A stretch of 11,933 nucleotides of DNA from Parvularcula sp039033795 (GTDB taxonomy: Bacteria; Pseudomonadota; Alphaproteobacteria; Caulobacterales; Parvularculaceae), in NCBI GenBank assembly GCA_039033795.1, contig JBCCBY010000070.1, forward strand, positions 1-11,933, read 5' to 3'. Each line of letters starts with the position of its first letter. The stretch's first letter is position 1. Shown here one piece after another: positions 1 through 7,633 of this stretch. The translations under genes were made by a program, and so were the position numbers. The notes under the pieces were generated by a model, which had not been told where the DNA came from, made no database searches, and saw only the letters and a program-made list of their open reading frames with translations.

Positions 1-1
1 C

Positions 2-1147
2 TATCAAGACCAGGAACGCGGTGCCACCCAGGTGAGCGATCTTGTTGGCTTTGACCAATGGGCGAGCAATTTCTTTCTCACTGACTTTGTTTTCACCGAT
101 AACGTTTTCACCTTTGATCGCGTGGAGGACTATGAGGAGTACGCAATATTTGGTGAGTTGACATGGAACATCACCGATAAAATTCAAGCGACAGGCGGCT
201 TGCGTTACTTTGAAAATGAGTCAACGACAACAACGTCGGTGCGAGCAGGGTTGTACACGTTCTTTAACGGAGAGGCGGAAACAACCTTTTCTGCAGACGA
301 CGAAGACCTTCTCTTTCGTGCAAATGTCGCCTTTGATGTGGGGGATGATGATCTTCTCTACTTCACGGTGTCCGAGGGGTATCGGCGCGGCGGCAGCAAC
401 GGTGTTCCCACAATCGGTCAGTTTGCCAACAATCCAGAGTGGCTCGTCTTCGATTCCGATAAGGTGTTGAACTACGAATTGGGGATGAAAGGCCTGATCG
501 CTGGTATACGGTATGATCTCAGCGCCTTCTATGTCGATTGGGATGATGCGCAGTTTAACACATCAACACCCAATGGTTTCTTCTTTGCCGTGGCCAACGC
601 GCAAGAGGCGAGAACCCAAGGGATCGAAGCACAGTTTTCTGGTGATCTACTCGATGGTGCAATCAACTATGATTTTGGCTACACATTCGTTGATGCTGAG
701 TTGACGGAGGATTTTGTCGCTCCGCCAGGCTTTGGCCTGACAGAGGGCACGTTGGTGGCGAGTGATGGGTCCCCTTTGCCAGGAGTGCCGGAGCACACGG
801 TCAATATCGCCGCTGGTCATACGAAAACCTTGAGCAATGGATGGGCACTGATCAGCAGGGTCGACGGATATTGGCAATCGAGCACGCAGAATGTCCTTGA
901 TGAAGGTGTTCTTAATGCAGACGAGTTTGATGGTTTTAGCATCGTCGATTTCACCTTCACCTTGGCGATGGAGAACACGGCAGCATCGTTCTTCATCAAA
1001 AACGCCTTTGATGAACGGGGAACCACGGGCGCGTTCACACCGAATGCCTTTGGGCCTGTTCCCGCTGCTGACTTTTACGGGAGCAATGCTCGAGAGTTCA
1101 TCGCTCTGCCGAGAACATTTGGTATCGCTTTGGCGTATAGTTTTTAA
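2..1147 (+). CDS. TonB-dependent outer-membrane receptor, C-terminal part (5' end outside window)
   Basis: This is the C-terminal part, about 381 residues, of a TonB-dependent receptor beta-barrel; such receptors import scarce or large ligands across the outer membrane using energy from TonB-ExbBD. The reading frame is open to the left edge, so the GTG at 32 is an internal valine codon and not a start. The fragment alternates short beta-strand-like stretches with loops and has the family's recognisable pieces: YFTVSEGYRRGGSN, then YELGMKG, then ARTQGIEAQF, then LPGVPEHTVN. It ends in a strand closing with aromatic Phe (IALAYSF), the usual signal for outer-membrane barrel assembly. The plug domain and TonB box would lie upstream, so the ligand cannot be judged. 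It stops 52 bases before the sulfotransferase gene on the same strand and may supply the operon's substrate. The family call is firm; the substrate is unknown. Confidence 0.93.
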   Translation, partial: YQDQERGATQVSDLVGFDQWASNFFLTDFVFTDNVFTFDRVEDYEEYAIFGELTWNITDKIQATGGLRYFENESTTTTSVRAGLYTFFNGEAETTFSADDEDLLFRANVAFDVGDDDLLYFTVSEGYRRGGSNGVPTIGQFANNPEWLVFDSDKVLNYELGMKGLIAGIRYDLSAFYVDWDDAQFNTSTPNGFFFAVANAQEARTQGIEAQFSGDLLDGAINYDFGYTFVDAELTEDFVAPPGFGLTEGTLVASDGSPLPGVPEHTVNIAAGHTKTLSNGWALISRVDGYWQSSTQNVLDEGVLNADEFDGFSIVDFTFTLAMENTAASFFIKNAFDERGTTGAFTPNAFGPVPAADFYGSNAREFIALPRTFGIALAYSF

Positions 1148-1164
1148 CTCGAACGAGACCGGCG

Positions 1165-1192
1165 CCTAAGGTGTCGACGTCGACTCCTTAGG
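1165..1192 (+). promoter_or_regulatory. 28-base near-perfect palindrome ahead of the sulfotransferase gene
   Basis: The arms CCTAAGG (1165-1171) and CCTTAGG (1186-1192) are exact inverse complements. After one T-T mismatch the interior GTCGACGTCGAC is itself a palindrome. As RNA it could fold into a 7-pair stem, a mismatch, and a 4-pair inner stem with an ACGT loop. No run of T follows, so it is a poor intrinsic terminator. The right arm carries AGG of the AGGA (1190-1193) that appears to be the ribosome binding site of the gene starting at 1200, so the fold could hide that site. An operator or an mRNA processing hairpin are alternatives. The symmetry is seen directly; the role is inferred. 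Confidence 0.5.
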
Positions 1193-1199
1193 ACCGGGC

Positions 1200-2786
1200 A
1201 TGCCGACATCGATCGCAGATCAGAAAAAAGCGGAGATGAACGACCTCCGTCGGTTGATCGTTGGCACGATTCAACGCGGGGAGTTCGATCAAGCGCGAAA
1301 TCTATGCGATCGGCTTGAAGAAAAAAATCCAAAAGAACCGGATGCATGGATTTTCAGGGCAAGGATCGAACAAAAGCATAACGCGTTCGTTGCCGCCGAC
1401 CAACATCTGATGAACGCTTTAAAAAAGGCCGGTTCGCGATGGGATATCCAACTTGTTGCTGCTGAGGGTAAGATCTATATAGGAGATATTGCCTCGGCGC
1501 TGATGATGTTGCGGGCCCTTCGTCCCCTGATCGATCAAGATGCGACGGCCCTTGCCAGAATGGCGGCTTTGTTCACACAGCTTGAACGTCACGCGGAAGC
1601 CTCCGCGTGCGCCCGTCGCGCGCGGCAATTGGAACCCGGTTCGCTTAACTGGTCCCTGCTTGAGGCCAGCACGTCCGTACCCGTTGGTCGAATGGAACAA
1701 GCTGAACAACTCATGGACCAGATTGTGGCGGCGTCGCCCCAAGAGGCGGACGTTTACTACAACCGTTCGACACTGAGGCGTCAGACGAACGATGACAATC
1801 ATATCGACGAGCTACGTCACGTTTTGTCTCAATTACAGGATGACGATCATCGACTTGTCCCAATTGCTTTTGCTCTGGGTAAAGAGCTCGAAGATCTTGG
1901 CGAGTTCGCTGGGTCCTTTCGAGCGTTTGAACGGGGTGCGGATCTTCGACGAAGGCGAATGAGTTACAGCGTGTCGACCGATGAGGCGGCGATCGCGCGG
2001 GTCATCTCAACATTTACCGAGGGTTGGTTCCATCGCGCAGAAAAGGGATCCTCTGATGCTGCGCCAATATTTATTTTTGGTTTGCCGCGGAGTGGAACGA
2101 CACTCGTTGACAGAATACTCAGTACCCATGAACAGGTTATCAGTCTTGGTGAGGTCAACGATGTTGCCTATGCAGTAACAAGGCACAGTGCGCCGGCCGA
2201 TGACAAGCTTCATCTCATTGATCGTAGCAGCACCATTGGGACCGATCGACTTGGCCGTGAGATTAGCCGTGCCTATAGCGGCTACGGTGAAGAGGCTGAG
2301 CGTTTTATTGATAAAACGCCTGCGAATTATTTGTATCTTGGGTTGTTGGCGCGCGCCTTGCCGAACGCGACGTTTATTCATGTCCATCGTCATCCGATGG
2401 CGTCGTGTTTTGCAATGTACAAGACATTGTTTCGAATGGGTTATCCATTCTCTTACGATCAATCCGACCTTGCTCGGTACTACACGGCTTATCGGCGGCT
2501 CATGGAGCATTGGCAGGCGTTGATCGGGGATCGAATCCTCAACGTATCGTACGAGAATTTGGTGGACGATCAAGAAACGGTAAGCCGACAGATCTTTTCC
2601 TTTTGTGGCCTCAACTGGACCGCCGCATCGTTGGATTTTCATAAGGCTAGCGCGCCCACGGCGACCGCGAGTGCGTCGCAGGTCCGCCAGCCAATCTATC
2701 AGTCTGCACGGGATCTGTGGCGGGAACATGAAGGCCGTCTTGCCCTCACAGCGACGCTTTTGAAAAAGGAGGGCGTTGATGTTTAA
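1200..2786 (+). CDS. TPR-repeat sulfotransferase (PAPS-dependent, Sulfotransfer_3-like)
   Basis: A 528-residue protein. The first ~250 residues are helical and TPR-like (pairs of helices, e.g. around 14-75 and 118-180). The C-terminal ~240 residues form a sulfotransferase domain that moves sulfate from PAPS to a hydroxyl or similar acceptor. The 5'-phosphosulfate-binding loop is GLPRSGTT (294-301), preceded by strand PIFIF. A second nucleotide-contact region is the strand and helix at HVHRHP (394-399), and DKTPANY lies just ahead of it. There is no signal peptide or membrane segment, so it should be cytoplasmic. The start is ATG 1200, with AGGA six bases upstream; ATG 1236 is a less well-spaced alternative. 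The stop overlaps the next gene by 8 bases. The TPR-plus-sulfotransferase architecture is a known bacterial family whose acceptors are mostly undetermined. Whether it modifies a protein, a glycan or a small molecule cannot be read from the sequence. Confidence 0.9.
   Translation: MPTSIADQKKAEMNDLRRLIVGTIQRGEFDQARNLCDRLEEKNPKEPDAWIFRARIEQKHNAFVAADQHLMNALKKAGSRWDIQLVAAEGKIYIGDIASALMMLRALRPLIDQDATALARMAALFTQLERHAEASACARRARQLEPGSLNWSLLEASTSVPVGRMEQAEQLMDQIVAASPQEADVYYNRSTLRRQTNDDNHIDELRHVLSQLQDDDHRLVPIAFALGKELEDLGEFAGSFRAFERGADLRRRRMSYSVSTDEAAIARVISTFTEGWFHRAEKGSSDAAPIFIFGLPRSGTTLVDRILSTHEQVISLGEVNDVAYAVTRHSAPADDKLHLIDRSSTIGTDRLGREISRAYSGYGEEAERFIDKTPANYLYLGLLARALPNATFIHVHRHPMASCFAMYKTLFRMGYPFSYDQSDLARYYTAYRRLMEHWQALIGDRILNVSYENLVDDQETVSRQIFSFCGLNWTAASLDFHKASAPTATASASQVRQPIYQSARDLWREHEGRLALTATLLKKEGVDV
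2766..2773 (+). promoter_or_regulatory. Strong ribosome binding site of the serine hydrolase gene
   Basis: AAGGAGGG lies inside the last codons of the sulfotransferase gene and ends five bases before ATG 2779. A TTG at 2776 in the same frame would be only two bases away. The spacing therefore decides for ATG 2779 as the start, which also begins a good signal peptide directly. Confidence 0.8.
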
Positions 2787-4953
2787 GCCGTTGGTGCTGT
2801 TGACATGGGTTGTGACCTGGTTGGGCCTGGCTCATGCACAAATCCTTTATACAGAGGACTTTCAAGATGGGGAGGCCAACGGATGGCGACCCGGTGGCCG
2901 AGGTGACGTTCGCGTCACGTCTTACGCCGGAAACAGCTCGTTGCGTGTCACGCGTTCGGCTTCTGCAACACTTGGATTGCAGGTCTCCGGTCCGCCGAAA
3001 GTTCGCATCAGTCTGTCTTTTGCGGCACAGGATCTTGAGGGACGTGATGCGTGTGTGGCTGAGATATCAACAGATGGCGGCGCTGTTTGGCAGGAGTTTC
3101 ACCGAATTCAAGATGGAGACGATGACGCTTTCACCCTCTATCCTGGCAGCGTGGAGGTGGAGCCGCCCCTCGATCAGCCGCTCTATATCCGAGTACGGAT
3201 AGCAGGTAATGGCGACAACGACACGTGCTGGGTTGACAATGTTCAAGTTGCCGCGACAGGAGCGCGTCCTACAGCATCCGCTGGTCCGCGCCGCGCGTTA
3301 ACCCAAGCGTTTTTAACCTCACAAAGCCATTTTGATCGACCTGTAGCGATGCGAGAGTTCGGACCGATTGAGGCTCAGCAGTCTGAACAACCATCCCTTC
3401 GAGGCCGTTTCTCCTTTACCGTCGACCCTGGCGATGGGTCCTACATGCCCCTCCGTGACCGTTTCAGTTTCGCAGCTGATCCTGTGGAGGGGTTGGGATA
3501 TCCCCCAGCGTTCACGATGGACCTGGTGTCTGATGGACGCCGGCTCATTCCCAAAACCCGTTCGCTTCAAATCACCGATCATGCCGCATGGGATCTTGTT
3601 TTGTCGGTGGGCCAGATTTGGCAGGAAGCGGGCGATAACGATGTCGCCAGAGCTGCGATTCCCTTCGCCCTCCAGGAGAAGAATGCCAATTGTACGCATA
3701 ATGGTGTTTTGATGTTTCTGGTAAAAGACGGGGCGCCGGTCTCCCGGGTGGTTTACCAGATCTCATCTGAGACTTGTGCCTATCATCACTTCGATATGTG
3801 GGGTGTGGGGACGATAAAACAAATCAGCAATCGTCTCCGTGATGCCGACGATATCGCTGCGGGCTACCAACAGGAGTTAGCCCGCCGGCTGCCTGTTAAG
3901 CCATGGTCACAATTGGGAGAGGACCATCCTGCCATTGACGCCGACTTGTTTGCTTCTCCTGGCGATATCAGCCCAGAGCATCTGACACTCTATGGCGTCG
4001 TCGTCGACGGCGTTCACTACAAGAGTGCATGTTTCACACGGTATGGCGACTATCCTTATTGTGATGAAATGGTCTTACCGTCTTATTCAACTTCAAAATC
4101 AATCGTTGCTGGGCTTGGTCTGATGCGGTTGGATCAGCTTTATCCTGGTGCCAGTGACGCGCTGATTGCCGATCATGTTGATCCGTGCAGTCGAGCCGGT
4201 TGGGCAGGCATTACCTTCGGGCAGACGCTCGATATGTCGACGGGGCGGTATGCGTCGAAAACACCGGACGCTGACGAAAGTGAAGCAGTTCGCGATGGGT
4301 TTTTCTTGACGCCCCTTCACCGGGAGAAAATCAATCGGGCATGCCGGCTCTATCCAAAGCGCGAAAGGCCGGGACGCCAGTTTGTCTATCACACCACGGA
4401 TCATTATGTCCTTGGAACGGCGATGCGGTCCTTTCTTGCGCAGCAACGAGGGGGAGATGTTGATATTTATCATGAGCTTGTTGCCAAACCGCTCAACGGT
4501 TTGCTTGGACTGTCACCCGCAGCACAAGAGACCCGCCGGACGACAGATAACGTCCGACAACCCTATGTCGGTTGGGGTTTGACTTTTCTTGCTGATGATG
4601 TTGCGAAACTCGGCGCCGCTCTTAGTGGCCCATCGGCAAGTGAAGGAATGATTGCGCTTTTTGGTGCTGATGCTCTCGCGGGCGCGCTCCAGCAAAACCC
4701 AAGGGATCGCGGCTTAAGAGCTCCAGCAGAGCCGCTTCGCTACAACAATGGTTTCTGGTCGTATGATGCCGCGACGCCTTTGTCGTGTAAGGCATCTGTG
4801 CCTATCCCCTTCATGTCAGGGTACGGTGGAATCTCAGTTGTGATGATGCCCAATGGTGTCACCTATTACTACTTTAGTGACAATGAAGAGTTTGCCTGGG
4901 CCCAAGCCGTTATCGCCGCTGACGGGTATTCACCCATTTGCGAGGTTCGCTGA
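2779..4953 (+). CDS. Exported serine hydrolase, beta-lactamase class C / NylB-like fold, with N-terminal beta-rich extension
   Basis: A 724-residue protein with three parts. Residues 1-20 are a Sec signal peptide (hydrophobic core LVLLTWVVTWLGLAHA, likely cleavage AHA|Q), so it acts in the periplasm or outside. Residues ~21-160 look like a beta-sandwich or carbohydrate-binding-like domain (EDFQDGEANGW at the front, TCWVDNVQV at the end). After a central region (~180-345), residues ~385-724 are a penicillin-binding-fold hydrolase. It has SxxK as S437-T-S-K440 (nucleophile and base), WAGITFGQTLDMSTG as the usual following segment, a tyrosine motif at FVYHTTDHYVLG (Y537), and a third motif SGYGG (680-684) in place of KTG/HxG. 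This variant pattern suits esterases, amidases or 6-aminohexanoate-dimer hydrolase-type enzymes better than true beta-lactamases. It overlaps the preceding gene by 8 bases and the MFS gene by 1. The likely job is cutting an amide or ester in the imported substrate; the exact substrate is not visible. Confidence 0.85.
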   Translation: MFKPLVLLTWVVTWLGLAHAQILYTEDFQDGEANGWRPGGRGDVRVTSYAGNSSLRVTRSASATLGLQVSGPPKVRISLSFAAQDLEGRDACVAEISTDGGAVWQEFHRIQDGDDDAFTLYPGSVEVEPPLDQPLYIRVRIAGNGDNDTCWVDNVQVAATGARPTASAGPRRALTQAFLTSQSHFDRPVAMREFGPIEAQQSEQPSLRGRFSFTVDPGDGSYMPLRDRFSFAADPVEGLGYPPAFTMDLVSDGRRLIPKTRSLQITDHAAWDLVLSVGQIWQEAGDNDVARAAIPFALQEKNANCTHNGVLMFLVKDGAPVSRVVYQISSETCAYHHFDMWGVGTIKQISNRLRDADDIAAGYQQELARRLPVKPWSQLGEDHPAIDADLFASPGDISPEHLTLYGVVVDGVHYKSACFTRYGDYPYCDEMVLPSYSTSKSIVAGLGLMRLDQLYPGASDALIADHVDPCSRAGWAGITFGQTLDMSTGRYASKTPDADESEAVRDGFFLTPLHREKINRACRLYPKRERPGRQFVYHTTDHYVLGTAMRSFLAQQRGGDVDIYHELVAKPLNGLLGLSPAAQETRRTTDNVRQPYVGWGLTFLADDVAKLGAALSGPSASEGMIALFGADALAGALQQNPRDRGLRAPAEPLRYNNGFWSYDAATPLSCKASVPIPFMSGYGGISVVMMPNGVTYYYFSDNEEFAWAQAVIAADGYSPICEVR
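3397..3492 (+). repeat. Short tandem peptide repeat inside the serine hydrolase
   Basis: Residues 207-220 (LRGRFSFTVDPGDG) and 225-238 (LRDRFSFAADPVEG) match at 9 of 14 positions with an 18-residue period. The DNA of the two copies has diverged, so the duplication is old. It may be two equivalent strands or linkers in the central region; no function is assigned. Confidence 0.55.
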
Positions 4954-6170
4954 TGGACACCACAGCCAACCCTTTTCTTCGCCTCAGCCAACTCCCAAAG
5001 GCGGCCCCGGACGGTTTGTTGGCAGCGGTCATGCTGTCGTTCCTTGCAACAGCGGGCCTGTTTTACGTGAACATCATGGCGGCGATCGTTGACGGCCTCG
5101 TTGATAGTCTGGCGATTACTGATCGTGAGGCCGGGAATATTGGATCGGCGAACATTTATGGTGCGGCCCTCGGTGCTTTGCTGGCGGTACCCATTATCCG
5201 GCGCGTGTCTTGGCGTCCATTGGCTATTGGCGCACTCATTATACTGATGGCTATTGATATCACCTCGATTGCGTTGCGCGATGCAACCACGCTGTTGGGT
5301 GTTCGCTTTTTACATGGTGTGGCCGGAGGTTTTCTTGTTGGTGTTGCCTTTGGCGTTATCGCTCGAACGGCCTCACCTGATAAGACCTTTGGCATGATGC
5401 TTTTTGTCCAGTTCGGTCTGGGTGGCCTTGGCGTGATGTTGATCCCACAACTTGTACCATCATTTGGAACGCCGGTCCTGTTCTTGTCACTGGTCGCGTT
5501 TAGCGTGGTGACCCTGGCTATGGTTCCATTTTTATCCGCATACCCTCCCAAAAAACAAGAAAGTATAGAGAAACATGATGCGAAAATCGATGTTCGACCA
5601 CTGTCCCTGACCCTGGTGGCGATCTTTCTGTTTCAAGCAGCGAACATGGCGCTGCTCGCGTTTATTATTCGCCTTGGCCTCGATTACGGACTTGATCGAA
5701 CCTACACCAGCACTGCTCTTGGTCTGGCCACCTGGGTGGCGCTCATCGGGCCGTTTGTGGTGATCGTTCTCGGTATCAAACTGGGTCGCACACTTCCCTT
5801 AACCCTTGGAATGATACTCACACTGACTGGTATGGGTCTTTTTCATTTAAGCGGAGAGCCCTGGGCTTACCTCGTCGCCAACTGCACAACGGGCATCACT
5901 TGGGGTCTTGTGATCGCCTATCTTCTTGGAATGACGGCGGAGTTTGACGCCGCAGGCCGGATGAGTGCCTTGGGCGGATTTGTGTCAAAAATGGGTTTGG
6001 CCACGGGTCCTTTGGTTGCTGGCCGTTGTCTTGGGGCTGATTTAGGCTTTGGTGTTCTCATTAATGGCGCTATCATTGTTCTTGCGATCAGTACCCTGTT
6101 TATGATCATTCCCTCTCTTGCCCTTGATCGAAAGGGGCAAGGCAGCCCAGCAAAAGATGTCGCTTTATGA
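4953..6170 (+). CDS. MFS inner-membrane transporter
   Basis: A 405-residue, strongly hydrophobic protein of about twelve membrane helices, typical in length for the major facilitator superfamily. The two halves are separated by a charged cytoplasmic loop (~198-218, AYPPKKQESIEKHD). Between helices 2 and 3 (~64-107) there is a loop with basic residues (IIRRVSWRP), a weak form of the family's motif A. The start is taken as ATG 4953, which shares one base with the hydrolase stop (TGATG) and has GAGGT six bases upstream; the in-frame TTG 4938 is less likely. It overlaps gabD by 4 bases (ATGA). From its neighbours the best guess is uptake of an omega-amino acid or related small product of the exported hydrolase, but export cannot be excluded because MFS sequence alone does not give direction or substrate. 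Confidence 0.88.
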   Translation: MDTTANPFLRLSQLPKAAPDGLLAAVMLSFLATAGLFYVNIMAAIVDGLVDSLAITDREAGNIGSANIYGAALGALLAVPIIRRVSWRPLAIGALIILMAIDITSIALRDATTLLGVRFLHGVAGGFLVGVAFGVIARTASPDKTFGMMLFVQFGLGGLGVMLIPQLVPSFGTPVLFLSLVAFSVVTLAMVPFLSAYPPKKQESIEKHDAKIDVRPLSLTLVAIFLFQAANMALLAFIIRLGLDYGLDRTYTSTALGLATWVALIGPFVVIVLGIKLGRTLPLTLGMILTLTGMGLFHLSGEPWAYLVANCTTGITWGLVIAYLLGMTAEFDAAGRMSALGGFVSKMGLATGPLVAGRCLGADLGFGVLINGAIIVLAISTLFMIIPSLALDRKGQGSPAKDVAL

Positions 6171-7633
6171 ACGGATTAGATTTAAGAAACTCAGATCTTC
6201 TCACGGGACGTGCACTCATCAACGGTGCCTGGGTGGACGCGGTTGAAGGCCGTGTCCGACCGGTCAAGAACCCTGCCACGCTTGAGGTCATCGCTGAAAT
6301 TGCTGAATGCGGCGCTGAGGAGACGACAGCGGCGATCTCAGCTGCAGAGCGTGCATTCAAGGAATGGCGACAGCGGCCTGCAAAGGAGAGGTCTCAATTG
6401 CTCCGGCGCTGGCATGACCTCGTGCTTGCGCATATCGAAGACCTTGCGCTGATCCTGACAGCGGAACAGGGTAAGCCATTGCTGGAGGCCCGCGGCGAAA
6501 TTGCGTATGGCGCCAGTTACATAGAATGGTTCGCAGAGGAAGCAAAACGAATCTATGGCGATACCATACCGGCTCGATCATCTGATCAGCGTGTTGTCTG
6601 TACACGACAGCCGGTCGGTGTTGTCGCGTGCATCACGCCTTGGAACTTCCCCAGTGCAATGCTTGCACGGAAGATCGCACCAGCCTTAGCGGCGGGATGC
6701 ACCGTGGTTTGTAAGCCAGCCAATGAAACACCACTGAGCGCCTTTGCGCTCGGCGTTCTTGCGGAAAAAGCGGGAATACCGCCGGGTGTGATTAACATCC
6801 TGGCAGGGCGAACAGAGGACATAGGAGCTGCTCTGACTTCGTCGCCGATCGTCCGTAAGCTATCGTTTACCGGCTCAACACCGGTTGGCAAAAAGCTCGT
6901 TGCCGCATGCGCTGACACGATGAAGCGAACCTCCATGGAGCTCGGCGGGAACGCGCCCTTCATCGTTTTCGAGGATGCTGATCTCGACAAGGCAATCCAA
7001 GGCGTGATCGCATCAAAGTTTAGAAATGCTGGGCAAACATGTGTCTGTACAAATCGGATTCTTGTTCAAGACACCATCTATGATGCCTTTAGGGAAAGAC
7101 TGGTCGATGCCATAGGGGGCTTATCGGTTGGTCGGGGCACGGATGACGGTGTCGCCATGGGACCACTGATCCATGAAAAGGCAGCGACGCACGTTCAGTC
7201 GTTGATCGACCGAACGATCGAACAGGGCGCCACGCCAATTGTGGAGCATCGTGAAGACCTTCCCGGTCCTTGTTACGTTCGGCCCACCATTCTCGACGGT
7301 GTGGATGCGTCGATGGATATTTTTCATCAAGAAATCTTCGGCCCCGTTGCTCCGTTGACGCGCTTTAGGTCTGAAGAAGAGGCCATCCGTATGGCGAATG
7401 ATACCCCTTATGGTCTCGCAAGCTATGTGTTTACAACCGAATCGGCGCGGGTTTGGCGTGTTTGTGATGCGCTCGATTTTGGCATGGTTGGGGTCAATGA
7501 AGGCATCATTTCAAATGAAGCTGCACCCTTTGGCGGCATCAAGGAGTCAGGACACGGGCGTGAAGGCTCCCGATATGGCCTCGATGATTATCTCGACATC
7601 AAATACCTTTGCCTTGGAGGAATTGAGCAGTGA
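6167..7633 (+). CDS. gabD: NAD(P)-dependent succinate-semialdehyde dehydrogenase
   Basis: A 488-residue aldehyde dehydrogenase that would oxidise succinate semialdehyde to succinate in the cytoplasm. The whole length follows the GabD pattern: GQTCVCTNR holds the catalytic cysteine C292 with a second Cys two residues on (C294), MELGGN holds the general base E258, TPWNFP is the conserved substrate/cofactor segment, KPANETPLSA and FTGSTPVGK belong to the cofactor-binding region, and EIFGPVAPL lies near the C-terminus. These residues sit four positions later than in E. coli GabD as remembered (C288, E254). The start ATG 6167 overlaps the MFS stop as ATGA; its own ribosome site is weak, which suggests translational coupling. 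The next gene is the matching aminotransferase, which supports the assignment. Glutarate semialdehyde (5-aminovalerate pathway, DavD) or adipate semialdehyde are possible alternative substrates. Confidence 0.92.
   Translation: MNGLDLRNSDLLTGRALINGAWVDAVEGRVRPVKNPATLEVIAEIAECGAEETTAAISAAERAFKEWRQRPAKERSQLLRRWHDLVLAHIEDLALILTAEQGKPLLEARGEIAYGASYIEWFAEEAKRIYGDTIPARSSDQRVVCTRQPVGVVACITPWNFPSAMLARKIAPALAAGCTVVCKPANETPLSAFALGVLAEKAGIPPGVINILAGRTEDIGAALTSSPIVRKLSFTGSTPVGKKLVAACADTMKRTSMELGGNAPFIVFEDADLDKAIQGVIASKFRNAGQTCVCTNRILVQDTIYDAFRERLVDAIGGLSVGRGTDDGVAMGPLIHEKAATHVQSLIDRTIEQGATPIVEHREDLPGPCYVRPTILDGVDASMDIFHQEIFGPVAPLTRFRSEEEAIRMANDTPYGLASYVFTTESARVWRVCDALDFGMVGVNEGIISNEAAPFGGIKESGHGREGSRYGLDDYLDIKYLCLGGIEQ
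7616..7622 (+). promoter_or_regulatory. Ribosome binding site supporting the GTG start of gabT
   Basis: GGAGGAA ends seven bases before GTG 7630, inside the last codons of gabD. This supports GTG 7630 as the start, which overlaps the gabD stop as GTGA. Confidence 0.75.

Noticed and set aside
32..34. GTG as the start of the TonB receptor fragment
   Set aside because: The frame is open back to base 2, and the encoded part is the middle and end of a barrel, so the true start lies outside the window.
2..1147. Receptor as the B12 transporter BtuB, given cobalamin genes in the window
   Set aside because: It is about 8 kb from the cobalamin genes, on a different operon, and nothing in the visible half points to cobalamin.
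2007..2729. Long minus-strand open frame (240 codons) across the sulfotransferase gene
   Set aside because: It lies wholly antisense to the conserved sulfotransferase domain; its translation is rich in Arg, Thr and Lys without domain motifs, and it has no ribosome site.
2779..4953. Serine hydrolase as an antibiotic-resistance beta-lactamase
   Set aside because: The YxN and KTG motifs are replaced, there is a large non-lactamase N-terminal part, and the operon context is catabolic.
5156..5551. 131-codon minus-strand frame inside the MFS gene
   Set aside because: Antisense to membrane-helix codons; its composition reflects the opposite strand and it has no start signal.
6586..6990. 134-codon minus-strand frame inside gabD
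   Set aside because: It is a shadow of a strongly conserved aldehyde dehydrogenase region; Ala/Thr/Ser-rich translation with no motifs.
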